Source of the DNA: Limnomonas spitsbergensis
Lineage: Eukaryota; Chlorophyta; Chlorophyceae; Chlamydomonadales
DNA: 64,000 nucleotides
Direction of reading: 5' to 3'
Assembly: GCA_037349105.1 (NCBI GenBank)
Contig: JAYJMM010000080.1
Location: 1,178,001 to 1,242,000, forward strand
In this document: positions 36,301 through 48,400 of the stretch, piece by piece
How the letters are laid out: the number at the start of each line of letters is the position of its first letter
Position numbering within the stretch: the first letter of the stretch is position 1
Translations under genes and position numbers: made by a program
The notes under the pieces: model-generated
Database searches by the model: none
The model's input: only the letters and a program-made list of their open reading frames with translations
What the model was told of the DNA's origin: nothing

Positions 36301-39300
36301 CTGTTCAGACTAATGGATGTAGGCCAGTCAGGATTTCGACCTGATGGGACCAGCAGTGGCCGGGACCAGCAGCCTTTCAACGTGTCAAAGGGGGTCTGGC
36401 GTGCGCAAAAATAATCACTAACGACCAGGAGGGGTATGGAATTGTAAGCCATTTGTTTTACCAGCCATTCAATCACAATACCGGTAAATACATATAAAAT
36501 TTTACCGGTAGTTAAAAGTGTGTCAAGAACGTTGTTTGAGGAGAACTTTGCACAAGTAAAATACTGGTAGGATGGGTACAAATGGTGGCTACACCAGCAT
36601 CCAGCAATATTGCCGAGCAAAGTTTATGGTATGCGGCCTCGGCCCTGCCGCACTGATCCCTTCACCTTCACGCCCCTGTGGGGCGTAATCTTCTTTTCTG
36701 CCGAGCATTTGTTTTACCATGATACCTGAGTATGCTGTACATTGTTGGACACAGAAGACACACTTGAATGGGAAGCTTAGTGCTTCTGCCAATTTGTAAT
36801 GAAACGCTTGGCGTGCGATAGCATCTCTGATTTCGGCGTCGCTGAACACTAAACCTGGAACCCTGAAGTAGGCAAGCATGTCAAACACGATGTTTGTGTT
36901 TGTGTTTACTATGACGCATCAAATTGAACTGGTTCTAGGTTCTGTTTGGAAATATAAATTGAAACTTATTTTGAAATTAATTACTTTTTCTTTGAATACC
37001 GTACGAGGTGAAATCCAGAAGCCTTTTTTATAAGCATCACCTTGTGATTTATAAAAAAATAACTGCTGCAAACAGCATGGAGTCGTATGGGGTTGGCAGA
37101 ATATGCTGGGCACCCTTCAGGGTTTAGCCGCTCCAGGGGATTGAGATGACATCAGGAGGTGGCATATATCTGCTCGACACCCGTCTTCACACTTAAACTG
37201 CCACAGGGGAGTCTGATGTCAGAGGGTTGGTCCTCGAGCGGCCCGCGGTACTGGGTTTGGGCATCGAGACGCTCGTTAAATTCCTCCAGCTGTGCCGCCT
37301 TCCGAGGAGGTAAAAGCGGGCGGGGTTATGCATGCTTTGCCCCGGCAGAGTTAGGGTTATGACATGGATCCTGAGCCCTGAACTGGAAGGTACAAGCGAG
37401 TGGGGGAGTGCCAGCCCCTGGCCAATTCATGGTTTTGAAATGGTGGATATTAAACCCTTATTTTGGAGATAAAGTGGGTAGAGTTTGCATGCCCCTGGCC
37501 GAGCTAGGTTTGTGAAACCCTGAACTTTGAGGTTAAGGGGGGGGCACCTGCCTGTCCTTGGCCAAGATAGGGTTGTGAAATGGATCCTCATCCCGTAACT
37601 GGTAGGTTACGCGTACGTGGGAATTACGTAGAGCTGCATGTTCCTAGAAGATTTGGGGATTCTTAAATAGATCCTAAACCCTATATGGGAGGTACAAGCA
37701 GGGGGGGGGGGGAGGCCTGCATGTCCCTGGCCGGATTAACGTTCTCAAATGGATCTTTTACCCTAAACTGCGAGGTAAATGCGGGCCTTGGCGGCAGCTA
37801 GTAGCACGGCGCATCTCCCTCCCCGGGATTGTGTCCCTGGCGCATCTCCCTCCCCGGGATTGTGTCCCTGGCGCATCTCCCTCCCTGGGATTGTGTCCCT
37901 GGCGCATCTCCCTCCCTGGGATTGTGTCCCTGGCGCATCTCCCTCCCTGGGATTGTGTCCCTGGCGCATCTCCCTCCCCGGGATTGTGTCCCTGGCGCAT
38001 CTCCCTCCCCGGGATTGTGTCCCTGGCGCATCTCCCTCCCCGGGATTGTGTCCCTGGCGCACCTCCCTCCCCGGGATTGTGTCCCTGGCGCATCTCCCTC
38101 CCCGGGATTGTGTCCCTGGCGCATCTCCCTCCCCGGGATTGTGTCCCTGGCGCATCTCCTTCCCCGGGATTGTGTCCCTGGCGCATCTCCCTCCCCGGGA
38201 TTGTGTCCCTGGCGCATCTCCCTCCCCGGGATTGTGTCCCTGGCGCATCTCCCTCCCTGGGATTGTGTCCCTGGCGCATCTCCCTCCCTGGGATTGTGTC
38301 CCTGGCGCATCTCCCTCCCTGGGATTGTGTCCCTGGCGCATCTCCCTCCCCGGGATTGTGTCCCTGGCGCATCTCCCTCCCTGGGATTGTGTCCCTGGCG
38401 CATCTCCCTCCCTGGGATTGTGTCCCTGGCGCATCTCCCTCCCTGGGATTGTGTCCCTGGCGCATCTCCCTCCCCGGGATTGTGTCCCTGGCGCATCTCC
38501 CTCCCCGGGATTGTGTCCCTGGCGCATCTCCCTCCCCGGGATTGTGTCCCTGGCGCATCTCCCTCCCCGGGATTGTGTCCCTGGCGCACCTCCCTCCCCG
38601 GGATTGTGTCCCTGGCGCACCTCCCTCCCCGGGATTGTGTCCCTGGCGCATCTCCCTCCCTGGGATTGTGTCCCTGGCGCATCTCCCTCCCTGGGATTGT
38701 GTCCCTGGCGCATCTCCCTCCCCGGGATTGTGTCCCTGGCGCATCTCCCTCCCCGGGATTGTGTCCCTGGCGCATCTCCCTCCCCGGGATTGTGTCCCTG
38801 GCGCATCTCCCTCCCCGGGATTGTGTCCCTGGCGCATCTCCCTCCCCGGGATTGTGTCCCTGGCGCATCTCCCTCCCCGGGATTGTGTCCCTGGCGCATC
38901 TCCCTCCCCGGGATTGTGTCCAATTGTCTTAACCAATCAGCGGTGATGACATGAACTGTTTCAAAAGAAAACATGTGCTTCATCGAAAGGGCCTACTAGC
39001 AGTGAAAATATTAGCACCATGTAGACAAATGAGACCGTGTCCCCCCCTTCTCAGGATGGTGATGAACCCTTACCCCTAAACCCTTAACCCTCTTCAGGAT
39101 GGTGTCCCTAAACCCTTAACCCTGAACCCTCCTCAGGATGGTGTCCCAACTTCTGCGATCCTACCCATTGGACTACTCTTTAACACTCAAGGCGCCGCTG
39201 GCCGTGGCATCGATCATCGAGCAGGCTGCGGCCGAGCGGAAGCGAAGTGCCGAGGGGCCGGAGGCGCCGCCGCCGTCGCCACCGCCGGGAGCAACTCCTG

Positions 39301-39308
39301 AGGCGTAG
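33327..39308 (+). CDS. mTERF-family protein, 7 exons
   Basis: Exons 33327-33582, 34260-34327, 35215-35229, 35510-35638, 35994-36033, 37207-37309, 39137-39308; phases agree and give 260 residues. The start is the first ATG after an in-frame stop at 33285. The product shows repeated mTERF-type helical motifs: LFFLHPEVERYP, LAELEAHGFHREEDVMKILLRHPG, ALAFLNQDLGL...LVVRFPHVLSYAVQ, LRPHLAYIGSLG, LVLERPAVLGLGIETLVKFL, and QLLRSYPLDYSL, then a Pro/Ala-rich tail. mTERF proteins bind nucleic acid in mitochondria or plastids and affect organelle transcription, translation or splicing; the basic N-terminus would suit an organelle signal. Exon 3 is the weak point: a 15-base exon gives the usual ~35-residue motif spacing, but a longer version ending near 35262 is possible. 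Introns contain boundary echoes and a 31-bp minisatellite. Confidence 0.78.
34840..35160 (+). repeat. Echo copies of mTERF exon 2 donor
   Basis: Three decayed copies of GAGGACGTCATGAAGATCCT...CATCCCGGG lie downstream of the true exon end (34327): about 34850-34895, 34966-35022 and 35096-35150. Each is followed by a GGNNAGGC-like donor remnant. Confidence 0.7.
35262..35420 (+). repeat. Echo copies of mTERF exon 4 acceptor plus CCCTAA runs
   Basis: TTGCACAGCTTCTGGTGGATGACCC at 35264 onward (kept short here) and TTTGCACAGCTCCTGGCTG at about 35402 duplicate the boundary ACACAGATCCTGGTTGAGAA at 35510. CCCTAAACCCTAACCC-type sequence lies between them (35341-35395). Confidence 0.8.
35690..36125 (+). 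repeat. Echo copies of mTERF exon 4 and exon 5 donors
   Basis: 35698-35755 repeats GAACGACCTGGTGGTCAG...TTCCCTCACG of exon 4 with a stop and broken donor. 36075-36120 repeats GAGACCTCATCTGRCGT of exon 5 (35994-36033). Confidence 0.8.
36589..36888 (-). other. Antisense ORF in mTERF intron 5, unidentified
   Basis: A 99-codon open frame on the strand opposite to mTERF. It has a Cys pair (CVFCVQQC) and no family I recognise. It lies inside a long AT-richer intron and may be chance or transposon debris. Confidence 0.2.
37310..37800 (+). repeat. Echo copies of mTERF exon 6 donor
   Basis: Seven diverged units with GAGGTAMAAGCGGG followed by GCATGYCCCTGGCC, near 37308, 37387, 37463, 37530, 37602, 37687 and 37770, i.e. 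every ~70-85 bases from the true donor at 37309/37310. The 31-bp minisatellite begins directly after the last one. Confidence 0.75.
37806..38922. repeat. 31-bp minisatellite in mTERF intron 6
   Basis: About 36 copies of a 31-base unit containing GCATCTCCCTCCCCGGGATT. Common variants are CCTGGGAT for CCCGGGAT and GCACC for GCATC. The unit has no stop on either strand in most frames and 31 is not a multiple of 3, so five frames remain open for 356-406 codons. None is a gene. Confidence 0.95.
39048..39130 (+). repeat. Echo copies of mTERF exon 7 acceptor
   Basis: CTCAGGATGGTGATGAACCC (~39052) and CTTCAGGATGGTGTCCC (~39094) precede the real exon start CTCAGGATGGTGTCCC at 39133-39148; telomere-like TAAACCCTTAACCC bases separate the copies. 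Confidence 0.9.
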
Positions 39309-41136
39309 CCAGGGCGGGCGGGCGACGCATAGCCAGGACGGGCGGCAGGGTTGCCCAGGCCAATAACGGCACAGCTCGGGGCCCTGCTGACAAAGACTGG
39401 CCACGTCGGTGCCCAGGGTCAATGACGTTACACGTCTGGGCCCTGCTCAAAAAGGCTCAGCCGCGTGGGCGCCCAACTTTCCCGTTGGGAGGGAAAAAAG
39501 GAACTCAAGGCACCCAGGGTAGCTCAGGCCAATGCTGTTACATCTCTGAACTTGAGGATGCTCAGGTCAATGACGTTACACCTCTGGGCCCTGCTCAAAA
39601 AGGCTCAGCCGCGTGGGCGCCCAACTGTCTCGTTGGAAGAAAAGAAACTTCAGGTAAGAGGGAAAGAAGGAGAAGAACACAAAGGAAAGAAACTACCCCC
39701 CCCCCAAAGGAAAAGGCAGACCGAAGTAAGCCTTGCCCCTCTCAAGCCTATTCCCCAAGAAGGCGAAGAAAAACAACAAAACTAGGCCTCAACAAAGCGA
39801 ACGACGTCCTCAACAAAAGTCAGAGCCTCCCTTAGGATGCTCAGTTGCTGCTCTGTGTTCCAGTGACGCTCCTGTTCAAGGGATTTGATCCCTGATGATG
39901 ACGGGGCGTGTCTTTTGCTCACAAGCCGTTTTTGACCTATTTTGGTGATGCGCTGTTTGGCTGATGGATGTGCCTTGCTGCCGTTCATGCTGAGAGACAG
40001 TTTCCCAATGGGATTTATCGGCTTCAGAAACTTTGCGGATGTGTGATCCAATATTCTTAATTTCACGGCGCTTCAGCCCAGATTTGGCAGGCCACAGGAT
40101 GGCCGCCACTGACCCTAGGGGGGAGGGGACTGGAACCTTGCCCTGCATGCTTATGGCCCAGCAGCAGGGATTAGCGCACCTGACCATCCCAATATGTCAA
40201 TGACGTTACACCATCCCAATATGTGCACAACCTAATCTCTTCAGGGGCGACGAATGTGATGCTTCGCTAGGCGGGAAATACTAACAGAACCCATCTCTGT
40301 ATTGAGACTTTTGAAGCATCTCTGCACCTGGCCCAGGTCTCACTAGAGGGATCTCTGGCAATGACATGGCACCTCTGGGCCCTTTTCAAACCACACAGAC
40401 ATGCCCCTTGCCTTTCAGGAAGCCGCGGCCGAGCCTTTGCAGCATGGCCCAGTGGTGTTACGTCATTGACAGATATGCCCCTTTCCTTTCAGGAAGCGTT
40501 ATTTCATCCGTTTCCCTCGTCCTCCTATATCTCCTTCCTCCCAACCAGACAGTTGGGCTATTTCCTTCTGCTATGTTAATGACGATACACCTCTGGGCCC
40601 TGCTTAAATATCCCTTGTGTTCCTCTCTTTCTTTCCCTTCCCTCTAACCTAAAGTTTCCGTCTCCCAGCTTCTCAGGTGGGTGCCCACGTAACATAAAAG
40701 CTATTGAGCAGGGCCCAGAGGTGTAATGTCATAAAAATACCCTAGGCAGCGAGCGCTGTCTTTAATCCGACGTCGAATGGTTATAGTCCACAGGATGCAC
40801 AGACGTAACTAGACGTGCCAAGTAATGGGTGTTACAAGATTGGCAGCAACAGGAAAAGCTAACTAGTAGGAGGGGTAGAAAGATGAGTTGAAATAACAAA
40901 ATCGAAGACAAGGACGGGAAAAGAGTAAACAGCCCACTAGTGTGGTGCGGCTCCCTTCACAGAGACCGTGAACGGTGGCCTGCTCTGCTGTCCCTCTCCC
41001 TCGCTCTCGTGGAGCCCTCGTTGCGCCGAGGTGAACGTGACCTGCCCCTGCGCACACACAATCACACATGTTTGACAAAGTTACCTGCCCAGGTTACTCC
41101 GTGACCTGCCCCTGCGCACATGCAACCACCTGTGTG
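39309..41136. repeat. Family A dispersed repeats between convergent genes
   Basis: At least seven members of a ~60-base family. Its consensus contains GTCAATGACGTTACACCTCT and GGGCCCTGCTCAAAAAGGCT, ending CGTGGGCGCCCAAC. Members lie at about 39352, 39418, 39568, 40361, 40423 (inverted), 40576 and 40672 (inverted); others are at 4131 and 22376-22600. A minus-strand open stretch at 40187-39782, in two frames (HWETVSQHERQ; ALTFVEDVVRFVEA), looks coding-like but was not identified. It may be a decayed transposon. Confidence 0.7.
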
Positions 41137-42232
41137 TAGGGCTGACGGGTGGCGTATATGGGAATATACGTATATACGTGTGTCCCATATACGCATATAT
41201 GTTTAAAATGCGTATATACGGCATGCCGTATACCGTAGACGCTCTTTGCCTCCGCACGAAATTAATGTTGTTTCGCCGTCGCGCCTTATGAAAACCCCAA
41301 CTTATCCGGGAAACGCCACTTTTGGGACGTCAACAAAAGTTCTCCAGTGAAGCGCGCTTTAACGAACAACTATATTTATTTCTCGTTCGCGGAGGCAAAA
41401 CAAGTCTACGTCATACGCAAATTTTAAAAGAGCGGGCCCTACTTGGTCTGCGCAATTGCTCTGTAATGCACGCCGCATCTGCGTTCTCGTTTCTACTATT
41501 TTCGGCAGAGCCCCCCAGGGCGGCCGAAGGTCGCTGGGGCCGAAGCCCCCAGAGTCACCACGTATCCGTCCGTCCGTCAGTCCGTTCTTCTCCACGCGCA
41601 ATTCGATCGCATCATTAATAACACGGACCTGGCCAGCGATAGAGTTGTGACTCGTTCTTTGAAATTCTGTAACATGGCAAGGGGGGTCGCATGGGGTCCA
41701 AGTGACCCCGTCCACACCTGCACCTGCCCTCTGAAAAGTCACATACCCGTTTGCTGCTGGTCAAAGAGAGAGAGAGAAAACTACGCCCCCCTAGGGGGTG
41801 CGGGTTAAGGGAACAGCGCAGCTCGGGGCCGAAGCCACATCCGCACCGTTACCATCAAACAAGAGTGAGGGTAGCTAGTTAGGCTATGGTGGCTCACGTT
41901 TCCTGTGCTGCTGGACAAAGAGCATGCATCAGTGCTAGCCACTGTGCGAGCAGACCTCAAGACTGCACAGTGCTATGCCATCACCACAGACGGCTGGCCG
42001 CGAACCTGATACTTGATTTGTTATTGTATTTGAGCTGAATTTAAGGCTGACATGAGTGAACTCAATTTTTAAATTGATGAAGTGATAGGTGAGGTTCAAG
42101 GCATGAAATGCCCTAGGTTTCAAGGCTTTTAAAGATTTTCAGGTCCCCATATACGTATACGGCATATACGCTTATACACGTGTATATTTCGGCAGAATAT
42201 ACGGTATACCGGTATACCGTATGCCAGCCCTA
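41137..42232 (+). mobile_element. hAT-type DNA transposon, defective
   Basis: Ends TAGGGCTGACGGGTGGCGTA on the left; the right end read inward on the minus strand is TAGGGCTGGCATACGGTATA. It is flanked by 8-base target duplications CCTGTGTG (41129-41136) and CCTATGTG (42233-42240), one mismatch. Subterminal regions are rich in TATACG words. At about 41920-42012 the plus strand reads LATVRADLKTAQCYAITTDGW then soon a stop; ITTDGW is a motif of hAT transposases. An unrelated repeat (41515-41750) also found at 44186-44680 is nested inside, so the copy is dead. Confidence 0.82.
41515..41750 (+). repeat. GC-rich dispersed repeat, copy nested in hAT element
   Basis: Contains TTTTCGGCAGAGCCCCCC and GGCGGCCGAAGGTCGC, then TCCGTCCGTC runs, and ends with TGCCCTCTGAAAAGTCACAT. 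The same order of words recurs at 44186-44680 with about 150-200 extra bases in the middle. 51248-51360 is a related kind of GC-rich palindromic sequence. Confidence 0.75.
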
Positions 42233-42435
42233 CCTATGTGACACACACGTACTCCATGACCTGCTCCTCCAAACACACAATCACACATGTTCAAAAACAG
42301 CACATGCATCCGTGAAGCCTCTTCCCTCTCACACACACACACACATGCATAAAGACTCTTTTTTACTTTTTAATTGAGACAGAAAGGTGTCTAGAGTTCA
42401 GGGTTCAGGCTCGACCCCAAACCCTAATCAGGAGC
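42233..42435. other. Short intergenic stretch 3' of CLASRP-like gene
   Basis: Contains ACACAC runs, a head-to-head telomere-like junction at 42399-42424 and no gene. The CLASRP-like 3' UTR should fall here. Confidence 0.5.
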
Positions 42436-45400
42436 CTACCGGGTGGGCGACGGCTTGCGGTCCAGAGCCACTTTTTCGATAGATGCCCGGGCTTGCCTCT
42501 CCTTCTCCACCTTTGGGGTCGAAATCAAGGAACAAGCCAAGGCCAGGTTTAAGCAGCAGCAAGTGCTTCCAATCACCGGGCGGGATGCATTTCAGCTGGC
42601 AAGGGGCCGAGAAAAACCAACCCCAAACCACATCTATCCAACAAATGTACTGCGGCTGCATAACATCTGTTTCTACGTGAATCCTGATTGCAAACTGCGT
42701 TTCTGAGACACAGCAGTTGTATGGTCAACACACACACACACTGGCCTGCTAGGGTTTTGGGTCCATAAACCCTGTTGGTAGGGTTTTGGGTCCCTAAACC
42801 CTAAACCCTGCTGCCAAGGTGGCGCACATACCCTGCTGCTAGGGCTCAGGTTTTAGGGTCCCTAAACTATAATTTACATTCAAGGTCCCTAAACCCTTAA
42901 CCAGTTGCACTTCCACAGGACTGAAACATAAACGCTCCTGGCCACAGCCCACTCACTTTACTGTACCTTTCGAATAGGGTTTTCGAGTGGATTCGAAGTC
43001 CCCGAAATCACAAACACACCTGCCAGGGCCACCCCACGCCGGGCGCCTCGAAATACTGAGAAGCCGCGGGACACCCACATGAGAGGGAGAGAGGTGCGGC
43101 ACACAGGCAGCAGCTCATCACGCTCCCTCTCTCTCTCTCTCTCTCCACCCCAATGCCTCCCCTCCCAGTGACCGACCAAAACCTTCCCCGGGCCTGCATT
43201 GTCAGCTCTCTTTCCACCCCAGGCCCTCCCAACCCCAGGCCCGCCCCGCTCTGCCGACCAGCGACCACTTCAAGTAAGCGGTGCGTGTCTGATGTCCTCC
43301 GGCCTGCCTTGTCAGCGCTGGGCCGCTCATGCTTTCTCTCTCTCCACCCCGGTCCTCCCCTGCCCCTGTACCGACCAGGGCCTTCTTCAAGTGAACCTGC
43401 GTCTGATCTTTCCCCGCCTGCTTTGTCAGCTGGGCGGCCATGATACGCTTCAAGCGCTCCTGGGGCGTCTCCGGCTTGGCGGCAGCAGCGGGCTTCGGAG
43501 CCTGAGGGGCAGAAGCGCAAGTGCGGTTTCGGGGCCTCAGGGGGCAGGCTTCGGAGCCAGAGAAGCAGGTTCAAAGGCGGTTTCAGAGAGACAAGCAAGG
43601 GAGAGGGCAAACGTGGATATATAATTTGGGGCGAAGGTCAGAAGCTGCCAGGGTTCAGGGTTCCAGGTATGGCTGCGGGTTGCGGGTAAAGCCAAAACTA
43701 CCAGCTCATACGAAAAGAGTGGTACCGTTAAGGTCTTACTTGATAACTTGTGGTGGCGCCCGAGGCCGCATTTGAGGCAGTGCCGACCCCCGCACTGGCC
43801 GCAGCTTTCACAAACGTGACGCCAGCCGGACCTGCGCGGGCGCCAGCAGGTCCGCCACCCCTGCCGCCCCCTCTGGTGTACCGCTCCCTGCTCCTGCTCC
43901 TACTGTGGCTGCTGCTGTGGCTGCGACGGCTGCCCCCATGCCCTCGGCCGCGTTCGCGGCTGCTCCTGCGCTCCCGGCCGCCCCTGCTCCGGCTCCGCGC
44001 CGCTCTGGAACCGCCGTCACGGCTGCTCCGGTGGTCTCGGGCGCGGTCTCGGCTCCGGCTCCGGCTGCGGTTGTCGCGGTCGCCGCGATGGTCCCTGCTC
44101 CTGCTTCTGCTCCTCCGAGCGTTGCGTTCCGATGGCCTGCAACGTTTTTGTTTTATATGTTTTATTATGATTTTGTGTATTTAGGGCGCGTCAGTTTTCG
44201 GCAGAGCCCCCCCGGGCGGCCGAAGGTCGCGGGGGCGATGCCCCCAGTTTCCACCCGTTTCCGTCCGTCCGTCCGTCCGCCTGATGTTTCTGGAACGTCA
44301 CGGAAACTTTATGCGCTACAGCGCAAATCAACCGGCTGTATTTATGAAGGTTATTCCTGTCAGACCTCAAAGACCGAGGTGCAGAAATGAGAAACTCAGC
44401 TACCAAGGCTGGATCTCACAGCGGATGACGTAAGGTGTCGTCACGCTGTCCCCTGGTGTCACGCGACAGGCCGACAGCTGCAGCTTCGCTTCTCTATGCG
44501 CAATTCTAAACGCATCATTCAAAGCACGCTCTTAACCAGCGATAGAGTTGTGATAAAATATTTTGAAATCCTTCAACATGGCGAGGGGGTTTGCATGGGG
44601 TCCAGGTGATGACCCCATCCGCACCTGCGCCTGCCCTCTGAAAAGTCACATACGCGACTGCTCTGCCGTTTTTTGTGCTGCGCAGCAGCACCTCTGATTA
44701 CTTGTCACTTAAGCTACAAACCGGCCGGCGGCTGGCCGGACATGGTGTAGCTAGCCCTGTTGCTTGGGCCACCTGCCACAGGCCGGTCAAGGCTTGGTCG
44801 CAAGCGGCCCAGTGGTAACCCCGTAGCATGCTTTGACACACAAACAAATAAACACTTCCATCACACATAATCACAGTTGTCATCGCACTCGCCATTACAC
44901 GTGTCATCACACTTGGATCTGCAATCTGGTGCGAGTTTCCCCCCCCTCGCAGGCTCTCACACACAATAACACTCACTCACTCTACGCCATGCATGGTTGC
45001 CATGCCCAGAACGGGAAAATCGCCATCACCAATACTTATACCACTAATCAATCCTCAAACAAATCCACTTATAAGTTATAAATCAACCAGATACGCCGGC
45101 TACGGCCTGCCGGGGTGGGCGTGGTTGGTAGTTGGGAGGGGTGAACGTCAATGGAGGGCGTTTGGATGCTGGGAGCCTTCCAAGGTCCCCCAGCCAGGAA
45201 TGTTGGGGACCCATATTTTAAAATTTTGCTTCCCCTCGGGTTTGACTCTCTTATTTTTTCAACACGCTGCCCTCAGGGCACAACATTTGACCGACACTCA
45301 ATTTCCGACCAGAAACTGGCTCCGACCGTCGACCAATTGTCGACCAAGAGTATTTGAAAGCATCCCTCCTCCCCCCAAACAATCTCCATCATTACATCAC

Positions 45401-48400
45401 CAGAGAAGGCAAAGCACATCCACAGTGAGCACCAGAGCCATTACTTTGTGTTCCACACTTCCACCCTTTCTCACTTTGCGTCTTCACCCTACGCTTAGCA
45501 TTTCTGCCTTGCATCTTTTATTTTACACGACCACTCACTTGACCCCATGGATGGTTGCCATGCCGATCGGGAACGCTTGCGGGTTGACCCTGGCCGGGTC
45601 AATGAGGTCCGGCAATGCTTCAATAATGTTGTCGTCCCTGTGTGCCACACAAACAAGCATACAACATTTTGAGGGTCTCCTCTGGTAGCACTAGGTTTAG
45701 GGTTGCGGGTTAAAGGACTAGGGTCCAGGGCCTAGGGTTTAAGGACAAGAGTTTAGGGACTAGGGTTCAGGGCCTGGGGTTAAGGAACTAAGGTTTAAGG
45801 ACCAGGGTTCAGGGTTACAGGATTTCAGACTTAACCCTTGACTCCTCTGGCAGTACAACCTCACGTAACTCCTGGCCAAGTCGATGTAGAGGTCTGGTAA
45901 CACTTAAATCACAAATAAATAAATGTGTGTCCAAAGACGTGGATTGAGGAAGAAATGCATGAGTATCATTGTCTCTGCGTGCCAAACAAACGAGATTCCA
46001 CTTGGGTCATGTTGTTTCTCTGTTGCCCGTGCGCGTTGATTCCTAGACCTGTCCATAGGGAGGTCTGGTAACACTTCAATGATAAATAAACATACGTCGA
46101 AAACGTGGATTGTCCCTCTTCAATAAGAAAGGATAATGCCCTCCTAAACCCTAAACCCTAAACATACGTCGAAAACGTGGATTGAGGAAGCAATTCCAGA
46201 ATATCAGACCCCTCTTTGCCACACAGCCGTAATTTAAATTGGGTTTTGTTGCTTCTCTGTTGTCCCACTTTATAGCTCCTGGCTAAGTTGGTGAGATCCA
46301 GCACCGGTAAAGCTTCTTTAATGCTGTTATTATCGGCCCCGCATGCCAAACACAACATACAGGCAATCTCCATTTCCCTGCGGGCACAGTCTGTGGACGC
46401 ATCCCATGCTCATGTCCATGCCCATGCTCATGTCCATGTCCATGCTCATGCTCATGCCCATGTCCATGCCGATGCCGATGTCCATGCTCATGCCTAGCCC
46501 ATGCTCATGCCTATGCCCATGCCTATGTCCATGCCCCTACAGCGTTTCTGTGAGAGCTGCTTTCCTGTGGATTATCACGCCCTTGCAGGCATACCTGGTC
46601 AAATGACTGTGCTGATCTAGCTGGTCAAATGACCGTGTTAATTTACCTGGTCAAATGACTGTGCTAATCTACCTGGTCAGATGGCTCTGCTGAAAACACC
46701 CATCCTCCTTGCACTTTCACGATAATGGCCAGCTGGAATTTCGTTTCCTACCCCTTATAGTGACCAAGCTTGCCACCGCTTGCTTTGCTTCCCCCACACG
46801 TCATGAACACATGCATGCTCACAACCAGGCATTACAGTACGCATTTATTCAGGCATTCAAATACGTATTTCGTCGGGTGTTTAAACAGGCGTTCAACCTT
46901 CACGCACAGAACTCTAAAAAACATTCCACCAGGCTGCTACCGTAGATTTGCTTTCCCTCATAATTAACGTTTTTTGGGGTTGAGGGATCCATTAGTATGC
47001 TGCATATCGATTGTCATTTGTCAACGCCAGTTTTCAGTCAGAAATTAAGAGTTTGGTCGATAATTTTTCCTGAGGGTGGCATTAAAATATATAATTTTGT
47101 CATACCCGTGGGAAGGCAAATCAAATATAAAGAAGGCACACTTCCCTCAGATGCCTGCTTGCTGGTACACCCATGCTCACATTGCATGATCAGACATTTA
47201 ATTTTACTTCCACCCCCACAAAGGCTACAACCTCGCCTCTCCAAAACATAATATGCCGCCAGGCTGTTTGGCCCACCTCTCAAAGGCCTTTCTGTCGAGC
47301 GAGGCCGCCGTCCCCGTGGCACGGACCATCCCAGGGCCGGCGGTAGACGCGCCCGGTCCGCCCCGCAAGAACTCGCTGATGAACTCGGTGCGGGGCAGGC
47401 CCTCCTCACGCCTAGTGGAATGGGTGAGCGGGGGGGGAGGCAGTGTGAAAAGGGTGGTTATCAGCGACCTCATTCATACAATTGGTATGAGGCAGGCCTT
47501 AGTCACGCCAAGTGGATGTTTTCGAGGAGGCAGTGTGAAAGGTGTGAACATTTAGTGAAAGGGTGGATGACCTCGGGGTGGGGCAAGCCCACGTCGCGCT
47601 CAGTGGACCGAGCTCAGGCTGTTCTGTCTAACACAATGTTTAGTTTTTAGTTTACGTTTTTCATGGTTGACCCCCGAGTTGATCCTATGGATAGCACTAG
47701 CGGAGGCTCCGGCAAGCCTACCTGGTGGGCGATCTGGATCTAGATCTGGATTGCGATCGCCTCGAAGGCTCGGGCAAGCCAACGGCTAGCGACCTGAAAA
47801 AATATTGGGCGAGCACGCAGCAGGTAAAATAACAAGACAGATCTAGATACAGATTGATTCTGAAGGGACACGGTAATCAGAAGAGGGCGGCCCTCTGATG
47901 CATGGCACCTCCTGCTGCATGGCGCCGTAAGTCACATGGCACATTTTATTGCATTGCGCCTCCTGCTGCATGGTGCCTCCTGCTGCATGACGCCTCCTGT
48001 TGCATGGCAGCCCCTGTTGCTTGGCACCTCTGTTGCATGACACATTTTGGTGCATGGCGCCTTCTTTTGCATGGCGTCCTCCTGTAGCATGGCGATCAAC
48101 CCATAAACCCTGATCCCCCCCCCCCTGCCAACAACCTGTTACTGTACTGCAGTACCATGGTGCTCCGTACTTCATTACATAGAAACCAACACGGTGAATA
48201 TGGAGCCAGCCTGTACGCGTCCAGTCAGTCCCACTCATCCCCCTCTCCCTCCCAATACCTGTTATTGCGTTGTTGTACCATTGTCGTTGCGTTCAGCGGG
48301 TCTCTCCAGTCCTTTACGGTCTTAATGCCGTCGCCCTGGCCAGCCATGCGTCGGGCCCTTTCGCGCGCCTTCTTGCGCCCATGTCTTGATCTGATAGGGG

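Noticed and set aside
37758..38983. Five open frames of 356-406 codons
   Set aside because: Products of the stop-free 31-bp tandem repeat inside mTERF intron 6; the same unit is read in all frames.
42443..42706. Plus-strand 87-codon ORF
   Set aside because: Overlaps antisense the last CLASRP exon; no start context or motif of its own.
43750..44390. Plus-strand Pro/Ala/Leu-rich ORFs
   Set aside because: They are antisense to the RS-domain exon; the alternating Arg-Ser codons give long open frames on the opposite strand.
47225..47276. CLASRP ending at the TAG at 47225 (364-residue protein)
   Set aside because: Splicing at AG|GTGGGC (47277/47276) keeps the phase and adds downstream RS-domain and C-terminal exons expected for this family; a truncated isoform remains possible.
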